From assembly GCA_036227345.1 (NCBI GenBank), contig CP109468.1:6882001-6946000 (forward strand): 64,000 nt of DNA, in the 5' to 3' direction. Source of the DNA: Streptomyces sp. NBC_01463. GTDB taxonomy: Bacteria > Actinomycetota > Actinomycetes > Streptomycetales > Streptomycetaceae. A program made the position numbers and the translations under genes. Below the pieces are notes generated by a model that saw only the letters and a program-made list of their open reading frames with translations, had not been told where the DNA came from and ran no database searches. Positions 25,563 to 32,983 of this stretch are shown here, one piece after another (within the stretch, counting starts at the first letter, position 1; every line of letters begins with the position of its first letter).

Positions 25563-26282
25563 ATGCGACGTGTGGTGCGAGGCTTCTGGGGTCCCCGGAA
25601 GGAATCGCCCCTGGAGCTCGCGGGACGCTGGAAGACGATGCTGGACGCCCTTCCCGCACTGCTTCCGGCAGCCGGCCCCGCCACCGCCGGGGAGCCGTGG
25701 ACCTGGACGCACCACCACGCGTCCGGCAGCCCCACGGAGCTCCGGCCCGACGAGGCCGCGCTGGCCGCCGCGCTCCAGGCCGACCACGACTCCCCGCAGA
25801 CCTCGGACGGGGCCGGTCTCAGCCTGGCGGTCACGGGTGAGCCGGGCTGGGAGGTCGCGGTCTCCGGGCGCGGCGGCGGGGAATCGGAGTACGTGACCCA
25901 GGCGGTCGTGCTCACGGTCGTCTCCCCGGACGGGGCCGAGGTCGGCGAAGCCGCCCTCCTCGCGCTGATCGCGGACACCTGGCAGCCGGACATCGGCGAT
26001 GTCACCGACGACGACCTGCTGGACGCCCTGGAGGACGACGCCGGCTACGACTACACCCGCTCCGAACTGTGCGTGGGCCGGCTCGGCTACCTCTCCCCGG
26101 GCCGGGCGGCGCTCGTCCCCGACGGAGTGGGAGCGGTCGGCAAGGAGCCGGTCGGCGCGGGTCTGCTCCTGGACATCGCACCCCCCGGGGACACCGGGGC
26201 CGTGGTGGACGCCTATGTGCGCCTGCGCGACGCCGGCGCACTGGAGCCCCTGCCCCGCCCGATGAACCGCACGTACCTCTAG
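25563..26282 (+). CDS. Immunity protein, Imm52-like
   Basis: The 239-residue soluble protein begins MRRVVRGFWGPRKESPLELA, the WGxRxES pattern that opens Imm52-type immunity proteins, and continues with the LLPAAGPATAGEPWTWTH region expected after it. It has no signal or membrane helix, so it acts in the cytoplasm of the producer. Imm52 is known as a partner of Tox-REase-5 toxins, and here it follows such a toxin by 72 bp. It is inferred to bind and neutralise that nuclease. The start has GGAGG 8 bp upstream. Confidence 0.8.
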   Translation: MRRVVRGFWGPRKESPLELAGRWKTMLDALPALLPAAGPATAGEPWTWTHHHASGSPTELRPDEAALAAALQADHDSPQTSDGAGLSLAVTGEPGWEVAVSGRGGGESEYVTQAVVLTVVSPDGAEVGEAALLALIADTWQPDIGDVTDDDLLDALEDDAGYDYTRSELCVGRLGYLSPGRAALVPDGVGAVGKEPVGAGLLLDIAPPGDTGAVVDAYVRLRDAGALEPLPRPMNRTYL

Positions 26283-26304
26283 GCCGTACAGCTCGTACGC
26301 CGGT

Positions 26305-26338
26305 CCGGACCGCTCCCCGGCACAGGGGAGCGGTCCGG
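26305..26338 (+). terminator. 14-bp hairpin closing the toxin-immunity unit
   Basis: Arms CCGGACCGCTCCCC (26305-26318) and its complement (26325-26338) around GGCACA, 22 bp beyond the immunity stop. Confidence 0.85.
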
Positions 26339-26374
26339 GGAATGACCGGCACCCCGATGGGTGTTTCCCGGTGA

Positions 26375-26391
26375 GCGGAGGGTCCCTCCGC
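26375..26391. promoter_or_regulatory. 17-bp palindrome upstream of the DsbA-like gene
   Basis: GCGGAGGG-T-CCCTCCGC is a perfect palindrome with one central base, 43 bp before the DsbA-like start. It could be an operator or a short leader hairpin. No matching regulator is adjacent. Confidence 0.35.
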
Positions 26392-26434
26392 GCTGTGGAA
26401 GCAGCCGCACGAGAGCCTGGAGAGCAGAAGAGTC

Positions 26435-27154
26435 ATGCGCGTCGAGATCTGGAGCGACATCGCCTGCCCGTGGTGCTACATCGGCAAGGCCCGGTTCGAG
26501 AAGGGCCTGGCAGGGTTCGCGCACCGCGACGAGGTAGAGGTGGTCCACCGGTCCTTCGAGCTCGACCCCGGGCGCGCCAAGGGCGACACCGGACAGGTCA
26601 TCGACATGCTGGCGCAGAAGTACGGGCGCACCCGCGAGGAGGCCCTGTCGATGGAGGCGAACGTCGCCGCCAACGCGCAGGCCGAGGGGCTCGGCTACCG
26701 CACCGAGGGCCGTGACCACGGCAGCACCTTCGACATCCACCGGCTGCTGCACCTGGCCAAGGCCCGCGGCCGTCAGGACGAGCTGCTGAGCCTGGCCTAC
26801 CGGGCGAACTTCGCCGAGGAGCGTTCCGTCTACGACGACGAGGTGCTGGTCGAGCTGGCCGTCGAGGCAGGTCTGGACGGCGACGAGGCGCGCGCGGTGC
26901 TCGCCGATCCGCAGGCGTACGCGGCCGAGGTGCGGGCCGATGAGCGGGAGGCGTCCGAACTCGGCGCCAACGGGGTGCCGTTCTTCGTGCTCGACCGGCG
27001 GTACGGCATCTCCGGCGGCCAGCCCGCCGAGGTCTTTGCCCAGGCGCTGGACCAGGCGTGGAAGGACCGTCCGCTGACCGCGATCGGCGGGGACGCGGCG
27101 GCCTGCGACGCCGACGGGGCCTGCGAGGTTCCGCAGACCGGAAGCAACGCCTGA
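26435..27154 (+). CDS. DsbA-family thiol oxidoreductase, FrnE-like
   Basis: The 239-residue protein has the thioredoxin-fold active site CPWC (residues 11-14, WSDIACPWCYIGKARFE), a helical insertion domain and the cis-Pro loop GANGVPFFVLD at about 179-188. FrnE-like members are cytoplasmic oxidoreductases or isomerases; there is no signal peptide. An extra C-terminal Cys pair (ACDADGACEVPQ) could add a second redox site. It has AGAGCAGAAGAG before the ATG and appears monocistronic. Confidence 0.88.
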   Translation: MRVEIWSDIACPWCYIGKARFEKGLAGFAHRDEVEVVHRSFELDPGRAKGDTGQVIDMLAQKYGRTREEALSMEANVAANAQAEGLGYRTEGRDHGSTFDIHRLLHLAKARGRQDELLSLAYRANFAEERSVYDDEVLVELAVEAGLDGDEARAVLADPQAYAAEVRADEREASELGANGVPFFVLDRRYGISGGQPAEVFAQALDQAWKDRPLTAIGGDAAACDADGACEVPQTGSNA

Positions 27155-27237
27155 GGCCCGCTCCGGAACCGCCCGGAACCGCCCGCGCTCCCTGCATCCA
27201 TAAGTAATGCTTGGGTACACCCCTTAACTCTTGGTGA

Positions 27238-27266
27238 TTGACTATGGGTTGAGGGGAGTTCAGGCT
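27238..27266 (+). promoter_or_regulatory. Promoter giving a leaderless aminotransferase transcript
   Basis: TTGACT (27238-27243), a 17-bp spacer and CAGGCT (27261-27266) lie so that the expected transcription start is the A of the ATG at 27273. The upstream DNA is notably AT-rich for the window. Leaderless mRNAs are common in Streptomyces. Confidence 0.5.
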
Positions 27267-27272
27267 GGGCGC

Positions 27273-28334
27273 ATGATGATCCCTTCGCTCAGCCGTGCGG
27301 TGGCCGCCGAGTTCGCGCCGGAGACCGCCTACCTCAACACCTCCACCTGCGGGCTGCTGCCCCGCCGTACCGTCGACGCGGTGAGAGCCCTCGCCGAGGG
27401 CAACACCACGGGCCGCAGGGACGGGGCGGGCGACTTCGAGGCGGTGGACGGGGCCAGGGAGGGATTCGCGCGGATCGCCGGGGTCGACGCCGGCCGGGTC
27501 GCGGTCGGCAGCTCGGTCACCGTCCATGTGGGGCTGATCGCCTGCTCGCTGCCCGCCGGTGCCGAAGTGCTGGTGCCCGAGGGTGAGTTCAGCTCGGTCG
27601 TCACCCCCTTCGCGGTGCGCGGAGACCTCCGGATGCGGTACGTCCCGCTGGCGGAGCTGGCCGGCGCGGTGCGCCCCGATACGGCGCTCGTCGCCTTCTC
27701 CTCGGTGCAGTCCGCCGACGGCCGGCTCGCCGACCTGGACGCGGTGCGCGCCGCGGCGGCCGCGCACGGCGCCCGTACGCTGCTGGACGCCACCCAGTCC
27801 GCGGGCTGGCTGCCGCTCGACGCCGGGGCGTACGACTACACGGTCGCGGGCGGCTACAAGTTCCTGCTCTCCCCGCGCGGTACGTCGTTCCTCACCGTCA
27901 CCGAGGAGGCCCAGCAGTCCCTCCCGCCGGTCTTCGCCGGCTGGGTCGCGGCCGAGGACCCGTGGAACAGCACCTACGGGCCGGTCACCAAGCTCGCCCC
28001 CGACGCCCGGCGCTACGACGAACCGCCCGCGTTCCTCTCGTACCACGGAGCCGAGCAGTCCCTCGCGCTGCTGAACGAGATCGGCATCGACACCGTCCAT
28101 GACCACGCCACCGGGCTCGCCGCCCGGTTCAGGGCCGGGCTGGCCGGGCTGGGGCATCGGGCCGTGCCGGCCGAGACGGCCGTCGTCGGGGTGCCGGGAC
28201 TCGGTGACCGGGCGCCGGACCTGGGGCGGGCGGGTGTGATGGTCTCGAACCGGGCCGGCAATCTGCGGGCGGCCTTCCACCTGTACAACACCGAGGCCGA
28301 TGTGGACCGGGCGCTCGACGTCCTCTCCGGCTGA
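27273..28334 (+). CDS. PLP-dependent aminotransferase, class V
   Basis: The 353-residue protein is a fold-type I PLP enzyme of the class V group (cysteine desulfurase / isopenicillin N epimerase-like): [13 protein letters not shown] at the N-terminus, the PLP-ring Asp in [12 protein letters not shown], and the Schiff-base Lys in [15 protein letters not shown]. It lacks the long C-terminal Cys loop of NifS/IscS desulfurases. The substrate is unknown. The first ATG of the ATGATG pair was taken because it matches the predicted leaderless start; no strong ribosome site is close. It is convergent with the MarR gene, 18 bp away. Confidence 0.83.
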   Translation: MMIPSLSRAVAAEFAPETAYLNTSTCGLLPRRTVDAVRALAEGNTTGRRDGAGDFEAVDGAREGFARIAGVDAGRVAVGSSVTVHVGLIACSLPAGAEVLVPEGEFSSVVTPFAVRGDLRMRYVPLAELAGAVRPDTALVAFSSVQSADGRLADLDAVRAAAAAHGARTLLDATQSAGWLPLDAGAYDYTVAGGYKFLLSPRGTSFLTVTEEAQQSLPPVFAGWVAAEDPWNSTYGPVTKLAPDARRYDEPPAFLSYHGAEQSLALLNEIGIDTVHDHATGLAARFRAGLAGLGHRAVPAETAVVGVPGLGDRAPDLGRAGVMVSNRAGNLRAAFHLYNTEADVDRALDVLSG

Positions 28335-28352
28335 GGTCCGGCCGCGCGGGCG

Positions 28353-28838
28353 TCAGCCGTTCTCCGGGCAGTCCGCCGCCTCGCGGCAGAGGTTCTCCTC
28401 GACCTTGGCCAGCAGTCTGGCCAGCTCCTTGCGTTCCCCCGCGTCCAGGCCCGCGAGGGTGTGCTCCTCCAGGCTCGTCCAGGCCTGCTCCACGTCGGAG
28501 AGCAGCGCACAGCTGTTGTCGGTGGCCTCGACCAGGACGGCCCTGCGGTCGGCCGGGTCGGGGCTGCGGCGGACGTGCCCGGACTGCTCCAGGCGCTGGA
28601 GCATCTTGGTGACCGTGGACGGGTCCAGGTCGACCGCCTTGATCACCTCGGACTGGCGGACCGCGCCCGCGTCCCACAGGTACATCATCAGGAACTCCTG
28701 GCCGGGGTAGAGGCCCGCGCCCTTGAGCAGCTTGCCCGCCGCGATCCGGTGGAGCCGCGAGACCCGTGACACGGCGTGGCTGAACGGGCCGCCGCGGGCG
28801 GCGCTGGGCAGCTCGGAACAGGCGGGATCGGAGGTCAT
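28353..28838 (-). CDS. MarR-family transcriptional regulator
   Basis: The 161-residue protein has a winged helix at about 40-110: QSEVIKAVDLDPSTVTKMLQ is the recognition part and SPDPADRRAVLVEAT the wing with the conserved DxR. Terminal helices form the dimer interface; Cys residues at both ends (PACSE and ENLCREAADC) could sense thiol stress. It is divergent from the Old Yellow Enzyme gene; inverted TTGGTCGGCCAA-type repeats lie between. It is inferred to repress that flavoenzyme until an electrophile or oxidant is present. ATG 28838 follows CGAGGAG by 7 bp. Confidence 0.88.
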   Translation of the reverse strand: MTSDPACSELPSAARGGPFSHAVSRVSRLHRIAAGKLLKGAGLYPGQEFLMMYLWDAGAVRQSEVIKAVDLDPSTVTKMLQRLEQSGHVRRSPDPADRRAVLVEATDNSCALLSDVEQAWTSLEEHTLAGLDAGERKELARLLAKVEENLCREAADCPENG

Positions 28839-28906
28839 CGGTGACTCCTCGGGTCGGTGCACGGCGGCTCCGCGGCTACCGGAAGCGCTTTGTCGCCGAC
28901 TTTACC

Positions 28907-28961
28907 TTGGTCGGCCAAGTAATGCGTTACAGTGGCCCACGTGCGAAAGGTTGGCCGACCA
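28907..28961. promoter_or_regulatory. Putative MarR operators over divergent promoters
   Basis: The palindrome TTGGTCGGCCAA (28907-28918) recurs in inverted form as TTGGCCGACCA (28951-28961). A TACAGT -10-like box (28928-28933) for the reductase gene lies between them, with TTGGTC as its -35 candidate. Binding at both sites would block the promoter. A weaker third copy is at 28970-28981. Confidence 0.55.
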
Positions 28962-29018
28962 CATAGTTCTGGCCGGCCGATCCCGTGTCTTCCTTCGGCC
29001 ACATATCTGGGGGCTCCC

Positions 29019-30089
29019 ATGACCACCGCGTTCGACTCACTCGACCTGGCCGGCACCCGGCTCGCCAACCGCATAGCCCTGGCGCCGATGACCCGGAGCC
29101 GGGCGGGGGAGGGCGGCGTGCCGACCGAACTCACCGCCGAGTACTACGCCCAGCGCGCATCGGCCGGACTCGTCATCACCGAGGGCATCCAGCCGTCGGC
29201 CGTCGGCCAGGGATACCCCAGCACCCCGGGACTGCACAGCGACGAGCAGATCGCCGCCTGGCGCAAGGTCACCGACGCCGTGCACGACAAGGGCGGCAGG
29301 ATCTTCGCGCAGGTCATGCACGCCGGCCGGATCGGCCACCCGGTGCTGCTGCCCGACGGGCTCACCCCGGTCGGCGCCTCCCCGGTCGCGGCCGCCGGAC
29401 AGGTCTTCACCCAGGAGGGCGCGAAGGACTTCGTCACCCCGCGCGAGCTGACCGACGCGGAGATCAGGGAGACGGTCGCCGACTTCGCCGCCGCCGCACG
29501 GGGCGCGGTGGACGCCGGCTTCGACGGTGTGGAGCTGCACGGCGCCAACGGATACCTGATCCACCAGTTCCTGGCACCCAACTCCAACCTGCGCACCGAC
29601 GCGTGGGGCGGTTCCGTGGAGGGCCGGATACGGTTCGCCGTGGAGACCGTGCGCGCCGTCGTCGCCGAGATCGGTGCCGCACGCACCGCGATCCGCCTCT
29701 CGCCCGGCGGCCCGTTCAACGACATCGACGAGCCCGCGCCGGAAGCCACGTACAGCGCGCTCGTCCAGGCCATCGAACCGCTCGGGCTCGCCTATCTGCA
29801 CCTCGTCGAGGGCGCGCCCGGAGACCGGGCGCTGACCGACTCCCTGCGCAAGCAGTTCAACGGCACCCTCGTCCTCAACCCGGCGAGCGACGGCCCGACC
29901 GGGCCCGACGCGCTCACCCTGGTCGAGGAGGGCGTGGCGGACATCGTCTCCTACGGGGCGCTGTTCCTGGCCAACCCGGACCTGCCCGAGCGGCTGCGCG
30001 CGGGCGGCCCCTACAACGACCCGGACCGCGCCACCTTCTACGGGGGCGACCACCGCGGCTACACGGACTACCCGGTGCTCGGGGCGTGA
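29019..30089 (+). CDS. Old Yellow Enzyme-family NADH:flavin ene-reductase
   Basis: The 356-residue TIM-barrel flavoprotein has the FMN- and substrate-site segments of classical OYEs: ALAPMTRSRAGEGGVPT, QVMHAGRIGHP, FDGVELHGANGYLIHQF (His/Asn pair that binds the electrophile's carbonyl), SNLRTDAWGGS and the C-terminal phosphate loop VSYGALFLANPDLPERL. It reduces activated C=C bonds, for example in enals or nitro compounds, using NAD(P)H. ATG 29019 was chosen; in-frame sequence upstream lies in the operator region. The promoter overlaps MarR-type repeats. Confidence 0.92.
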   Translation: MTTAFDSLDLAGTRLANRIALAPMTRSRAGEGGVPTELTAEYYAQRASAGLVITEGIQPSAVGQGYPSTPGLHSDEQIAAWRKVTDAVHDKGGRIFAQVMHAGRIGHPVLLPDGLTPVGASPVAAAGQVFTQEGAKDFVTPRELTDAEIRETVADFAAAARGAVDAGFDGVELHGANGYLIHQFLAPNSNLRTDAWGGSVEGRIRFAVETVRAVVAEIGAARTAIRLSPGGPFNDIDEPAPEATYSALVQAIEPLGLAYLHLVEGAPGDRALTDSLRKQFNGTLVLNPASDGPTGPDALTLVEEGVADIVSYGALFLANPDLPERLRAGGPYNDPDRATFYGGDHRGYTDYPVLGA

Positions 30090-30117
30090 CCGTCCGCACC
30101 TGCGGCGTCCGCCGCGC

Positions 30118-31152
30118 TCATGCCGAGTCGCGGCGGACCAGTTCGGTGGGCAGTATCACCGCGGCCGGGTCCTCCCCACCGATCTGCGCCAGCAGCACCC
30201 GCACCATCTCGGCGCTGATCCGGTCCCACGGCTGACGGATCGTCGTCAGCGCGGGCCGGGAGGCGAGCGCGGCGGGGGAGTCGTCGAAACCGCCCACCGC
30301 GACATCGTGCGGCACGCTGCGCCCCGCCTTCTCCAGCGCCGCGAGCACCCCCTGCGCCATCAGGTCCGATGCGACGAACACCGCGTCCAGGTCCGGCGCC
30401 CGCTCCAGCAGCAGCGCGGCCGCCGCCTCGCCGCCCGCCCGGCTGTAGTCGCCGGGCACGATCAGCGCGTCGTCGACGGGCAGTCCGCGGTCGGCCAGCA
30501 TCTCGCGGTAGCCGGCCAGCCGCTCCACGCCGCCCGGGGTGTCCAGGGGGCCGCTGACCGTACCGATCCTGCGGCGCCCCGACTCGTACAGGAAACGCAC
30601 CATGTCCCGGGCGCCGTCCCGGTCGTCGGCGGCCACGTAGCTGACCTTCGAGCCCTGCCCGAGCGGCTTCCCGCAGGCGACCAGGGGCACCCCCGCCTCG
30701 TGCAGCTGGGCCGCGACCGGGTCGCCCGAGTGGCTGGAGACCAGCAGGACCCCGTCCACGTGCCCGGCGATGTACCGCATGTTCCTGCGGCGCTCCGCCT
30801 CCGTGCCCGCGATCATCAGCAGCAGCGGGATGTCGTGCGCGGCGAGCGCGCTGGTGCAGCCGCGCAGCAGCACGTTGAAGTTCGGGTCCTCGAAGAACCG
30901 CTCCTGGGGCTCGGTCAGCAGGAAGGCCACCGAGTCGGAGCGGCCCGTGATCAGCGATCTGGCGTGCCGGTTGACCGTGTATCCGGTCTTGCGGATGGCG
31001 GAGTTGACCGCATCGAGCGCGGCCGGGCTGACGTTGTGACCGCCGTTCAGCACCCGGGAGACCGTGCCGCGGGAGACCCCGGCCTCCCGGGCCACGTCAT
31101 GGATCGTCGGCGGCCGTCGGCGTCCCGTACCGGTCTGTTCTGTGCGGCTCAT
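30118..31152 (-). CDS. LacI-family repressor of the galactan locus (GanR-like)
   Basis: The 344-residue protein has the LacI helix-turn-helix VAREAGVSRGTVSRVLNG and hinge (NRHARSLITGRSDSV), then a periplasmic-binding-protein-like effector domain ending in VGGFDDSPAAL...TTIRQPW. It is the last gene of the minus-strand unit beside the ABC importer and, with GH42 and GH53, reproduces the Bacillus gan locus arrangement. It is inferred to bind the CTGTGA-GCGT-TCACAG operator and to be released by galactose or galacto-oligosaccharides. A 41-bp gap separates it from the permease gene. Confidence 0.88.
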   Translation of the reverse strand: MSRTEQTGTGRRRPPTIHDVAREAGVSRGTVSRVLNGGHNVSPAALDAVNSAIRKTGYTVNRHARSLITGRSDSVAFLLTEPQERFFEDPNFNVLLRGCTSALAAHDIPLLLMIAGTEAERRRNMRYIAGHVDGVLLVSSHSGDPVAAQLHEAGVPLVACGKPLGQGSKVSYVAADDRDGARDMVRFLYESGRRRIGTVSGPLDTPGGVERLAGYREMLADRGLPVDDALIVPGDYSRAGGEAAAALLLERAPDLDAVFVASDLMAQGVLAALEKAGRSVPHDVAVGGFDDSPAALASRPALTTIRQPWDRISAEMVRVLLAQIGGEDPAAVILPTELVRRDSA

Positions 31153-31193
31153 GGTGCGTGATCTTTCGTCAAGTGACGTCCTGGCGGGGCCCG

Positions 31194-32060
31194 TCAGGAC
31201 TTTACGGCCCCGGAGAGCAGGTCGAGGCTCCAGAAACGCTGGATGACCAGGAACAGGGCGATCAGCGGGACGATCGCCAGCAGCGCGCCCGTGATCACCA
31301 GCGTATAGAGCGCCGGGGTTGTGGCACCCTGCTGGAGCAGGGTGAAGAGCCCCAGCGTGACCGGGAACTTCTCGTCGTCGCCGAGCATGATGTAGGGCAG
31401 CAGGAAGTTGTTCCAGATCGCGACGAACTGGAAGAGGAAGACGGTCACCAGGCCCGGCAGCATCATCGGCAGTGCGATGGTGCGGAAGATCCGCCACTCG
31501 CCGCCCCCGTCCATCCGCCCGGCCTCGATCACATCGCCGGGCACGGCGGCCGCCGCGTAGATCCGGGCCAGGTACACCCCGTACGGCGAGAGGATCACCG
31601 GCAGCATCACCGACAGGTACGAGTCGGTCAGATCGGCCTTCGCCATCAGCAGGTACTGCGGCACCGCGAGGATCACCGGCGGCATCAGCACCCCGGCCAG
31701 CAGGATGTTGAAGATGCTCTCCCTGCCGCGGAAGCGGTACACCGCCAGCGCGTACCCCGAGAGGGCGGAGACGGCCGTGGACAGCAGAGCGCCCACGCCG
31801 GCGTAGAGGGCCGAGTTGGCCATCCACTTCCAGTACACCCCGTCCCGGTACGCCGAGAGGTCGGCGACGTTGTCCGCGAAGCCGGAGCCGGGCAGGAAGG
31901 TGAAGGTCGAGAACAGCTCGCTGCCGGACTTGGTCGAGGCGGTCAGGATCCAGGCGACGGGCAGCAGGCAGTAGAGGGCGCCGAGCAGCAGCACCGCGGT
32001 GGGCACGAGGGCGAACCGGCGGGGGGCCGCGGCCGGGGGCCGCGGATGCGTCGTGGTCAC
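31194..32060 (-). CDS. ABC sugar transporter permease, MalG/GanQ type
   Basis: The 288-residue protein has six membrane helices and the EAA loop characteristic of binding-protein-dependent permeases (VIEAGRMDGGGEWRIFRTI, with G at the conserved spacing). It forms the transmembrane pore with the permease encoded upstream; the ATPase is not in the window and is probably a shared MsiK-type protein, as is usual for Streptomyces sugar importers. GTG 32060 overlaps the upstream stop (GTGA). Substrate: galacto-oligosaccharides by context. Confidence 0.9.
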   Translation of the reverse strand: MTTTHPRPPAAAPRRFALVPTAVLLLGALYCLLPVAWILTASTKSGSELFSTFTFLPGSGFADNVADLSAYRDGVYWKWMANSALYAGVGALLSTAVSALSGYALAVYRFRGRESIFNILLAGVLMPPVILAVPQYLLMAKADLTDSYLSVMLPVILSPYGVYLARIYAAAAVPGDVIEAGRMDGGGEWRIFRTIALPMMLPGLVTVFLFQFVAIWNNFLLPYIMLGDDEKFPVTLGLFTLLQQGATTPALYTLVITGALLAIVPLIALFLVIQRFWSLDLLSGAVKS

Positions 32061-32983
32061 TGGGGGTCCCCCTGCTTCGTACGGGAGTTGGCCGCCCTGA
32101 GGAAGCCGAAGGACAGGGCCAGGGTCACGACCGCGATGATGACCGCCTGGGCGGCCGCCGCGTAGATGTCGTTGTTGACGAAGGCGTCCTGGTAGACCTT
32201 CATCAGCGGACTCCAGGTGGTGGAGAGGGAGTTGGTGAGCGGCTTCAGGGTGGTCGGCTCGTTGAACACCTGGAGGGTCGCGATGATCGAGAAGAAGAAC
32301 GTCAGCACCAGCGAGGGCGCCACCATCGGGATCTTGATCCGGAGCGCGATCTGGAGCTGCGAGCAGCCGTCCAGCCGGGCCGCCTCGAAGATCTCGGCGG
32401 GGATGGCCCGCAGCGAGGTGTAGATGACGATCATGTTGAAGCCGGTGCCGCCCCAGACCGCGATGTTGGCCAGCGCGAGGTAGAGCGGCCCGCCGTCGAG
32501 CAGGTCCGGCTGCGGCAGGCCCGCCCGGTCCAGCAGGAAGTAGAACGGGCTGACGTCGGGCAGGTAGAGGAAGCCCCACATCAGGGCGGCGACCACACCG
32601 GGGATCGCGTACGGGAGGAAGATCGCCAGCCGGGTGAACCCGCGCAGCCTGAGCCGTTCGGTGTCCAGCAGCAGTGCGAAGAGCAGGGCCAGGCCCAGCA
32701 TCACCGGGACGACGATCGCGCCGTAGCCGAGGATGCGCAGCGCGCCGTTGAGCAGTTCGGAGTCGGAGAGCGCGTCCCGGTAGTTGGCGAACCCGGCCCA
32801 GACCTCCTCGCGGGCCCCCTTGCCCAGGCCCAGTCCGCTGACCTCGGTGCGGCGGAGGCTGAGGTGGAGCGCGTAGCCGATGGGCAGGGCGAAGAAGAGC
32901 AGGAACAGCACGGTGGCGGGGATCAGGAAGGCGTACGGGGCGCTCCTGACCCCGTACGCCTTCCGGCGGCGCGCGCGTGTCAC
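32057..32983 (-). CDS. ABC sugar transporter permease, MalF/GanP type
   Basis: The 308-residue protein has six membrane helices, starting AYAFLIPATVLFLLFFALPI after a basic tail, and the EAA loop IFEAARLDGCSQLQIALRI. It pairs with the MalG-type permease. GTG 32983 overlaps the binding-protein stop by 4 bp, so the three transporter parts are co-translated in the order binding protein, MalF, MalG. Confidence 0.9.
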   Translation of the reverse strand: MTRARRRKAYGVRSAPYAFLIPATVLFLLFFALPIGYALHLSLRRTEVSGLGLGKGAREEVWAGFANYRDALSDSELLNGALRILGYGAIVVPVMLGLALLFALLLDTERLRLRGFTRLAIFLPYAIPGVVAALMWGFLYLPDVSPFYFLLDRAGLPQPDLLDGGPLYLALANIAVWGGTGFNMIVIYTSLRAIPAEIFEAARLDGCSQLQIALRIKIPMVAPSLVLTFFFSIIATLQVFNEPTTLKPLTNSLSTTWSPLMKVYQDAFVNNDIYAAAAQAVIIAVVTLALSFGFLRAANSRTKQGDPQ

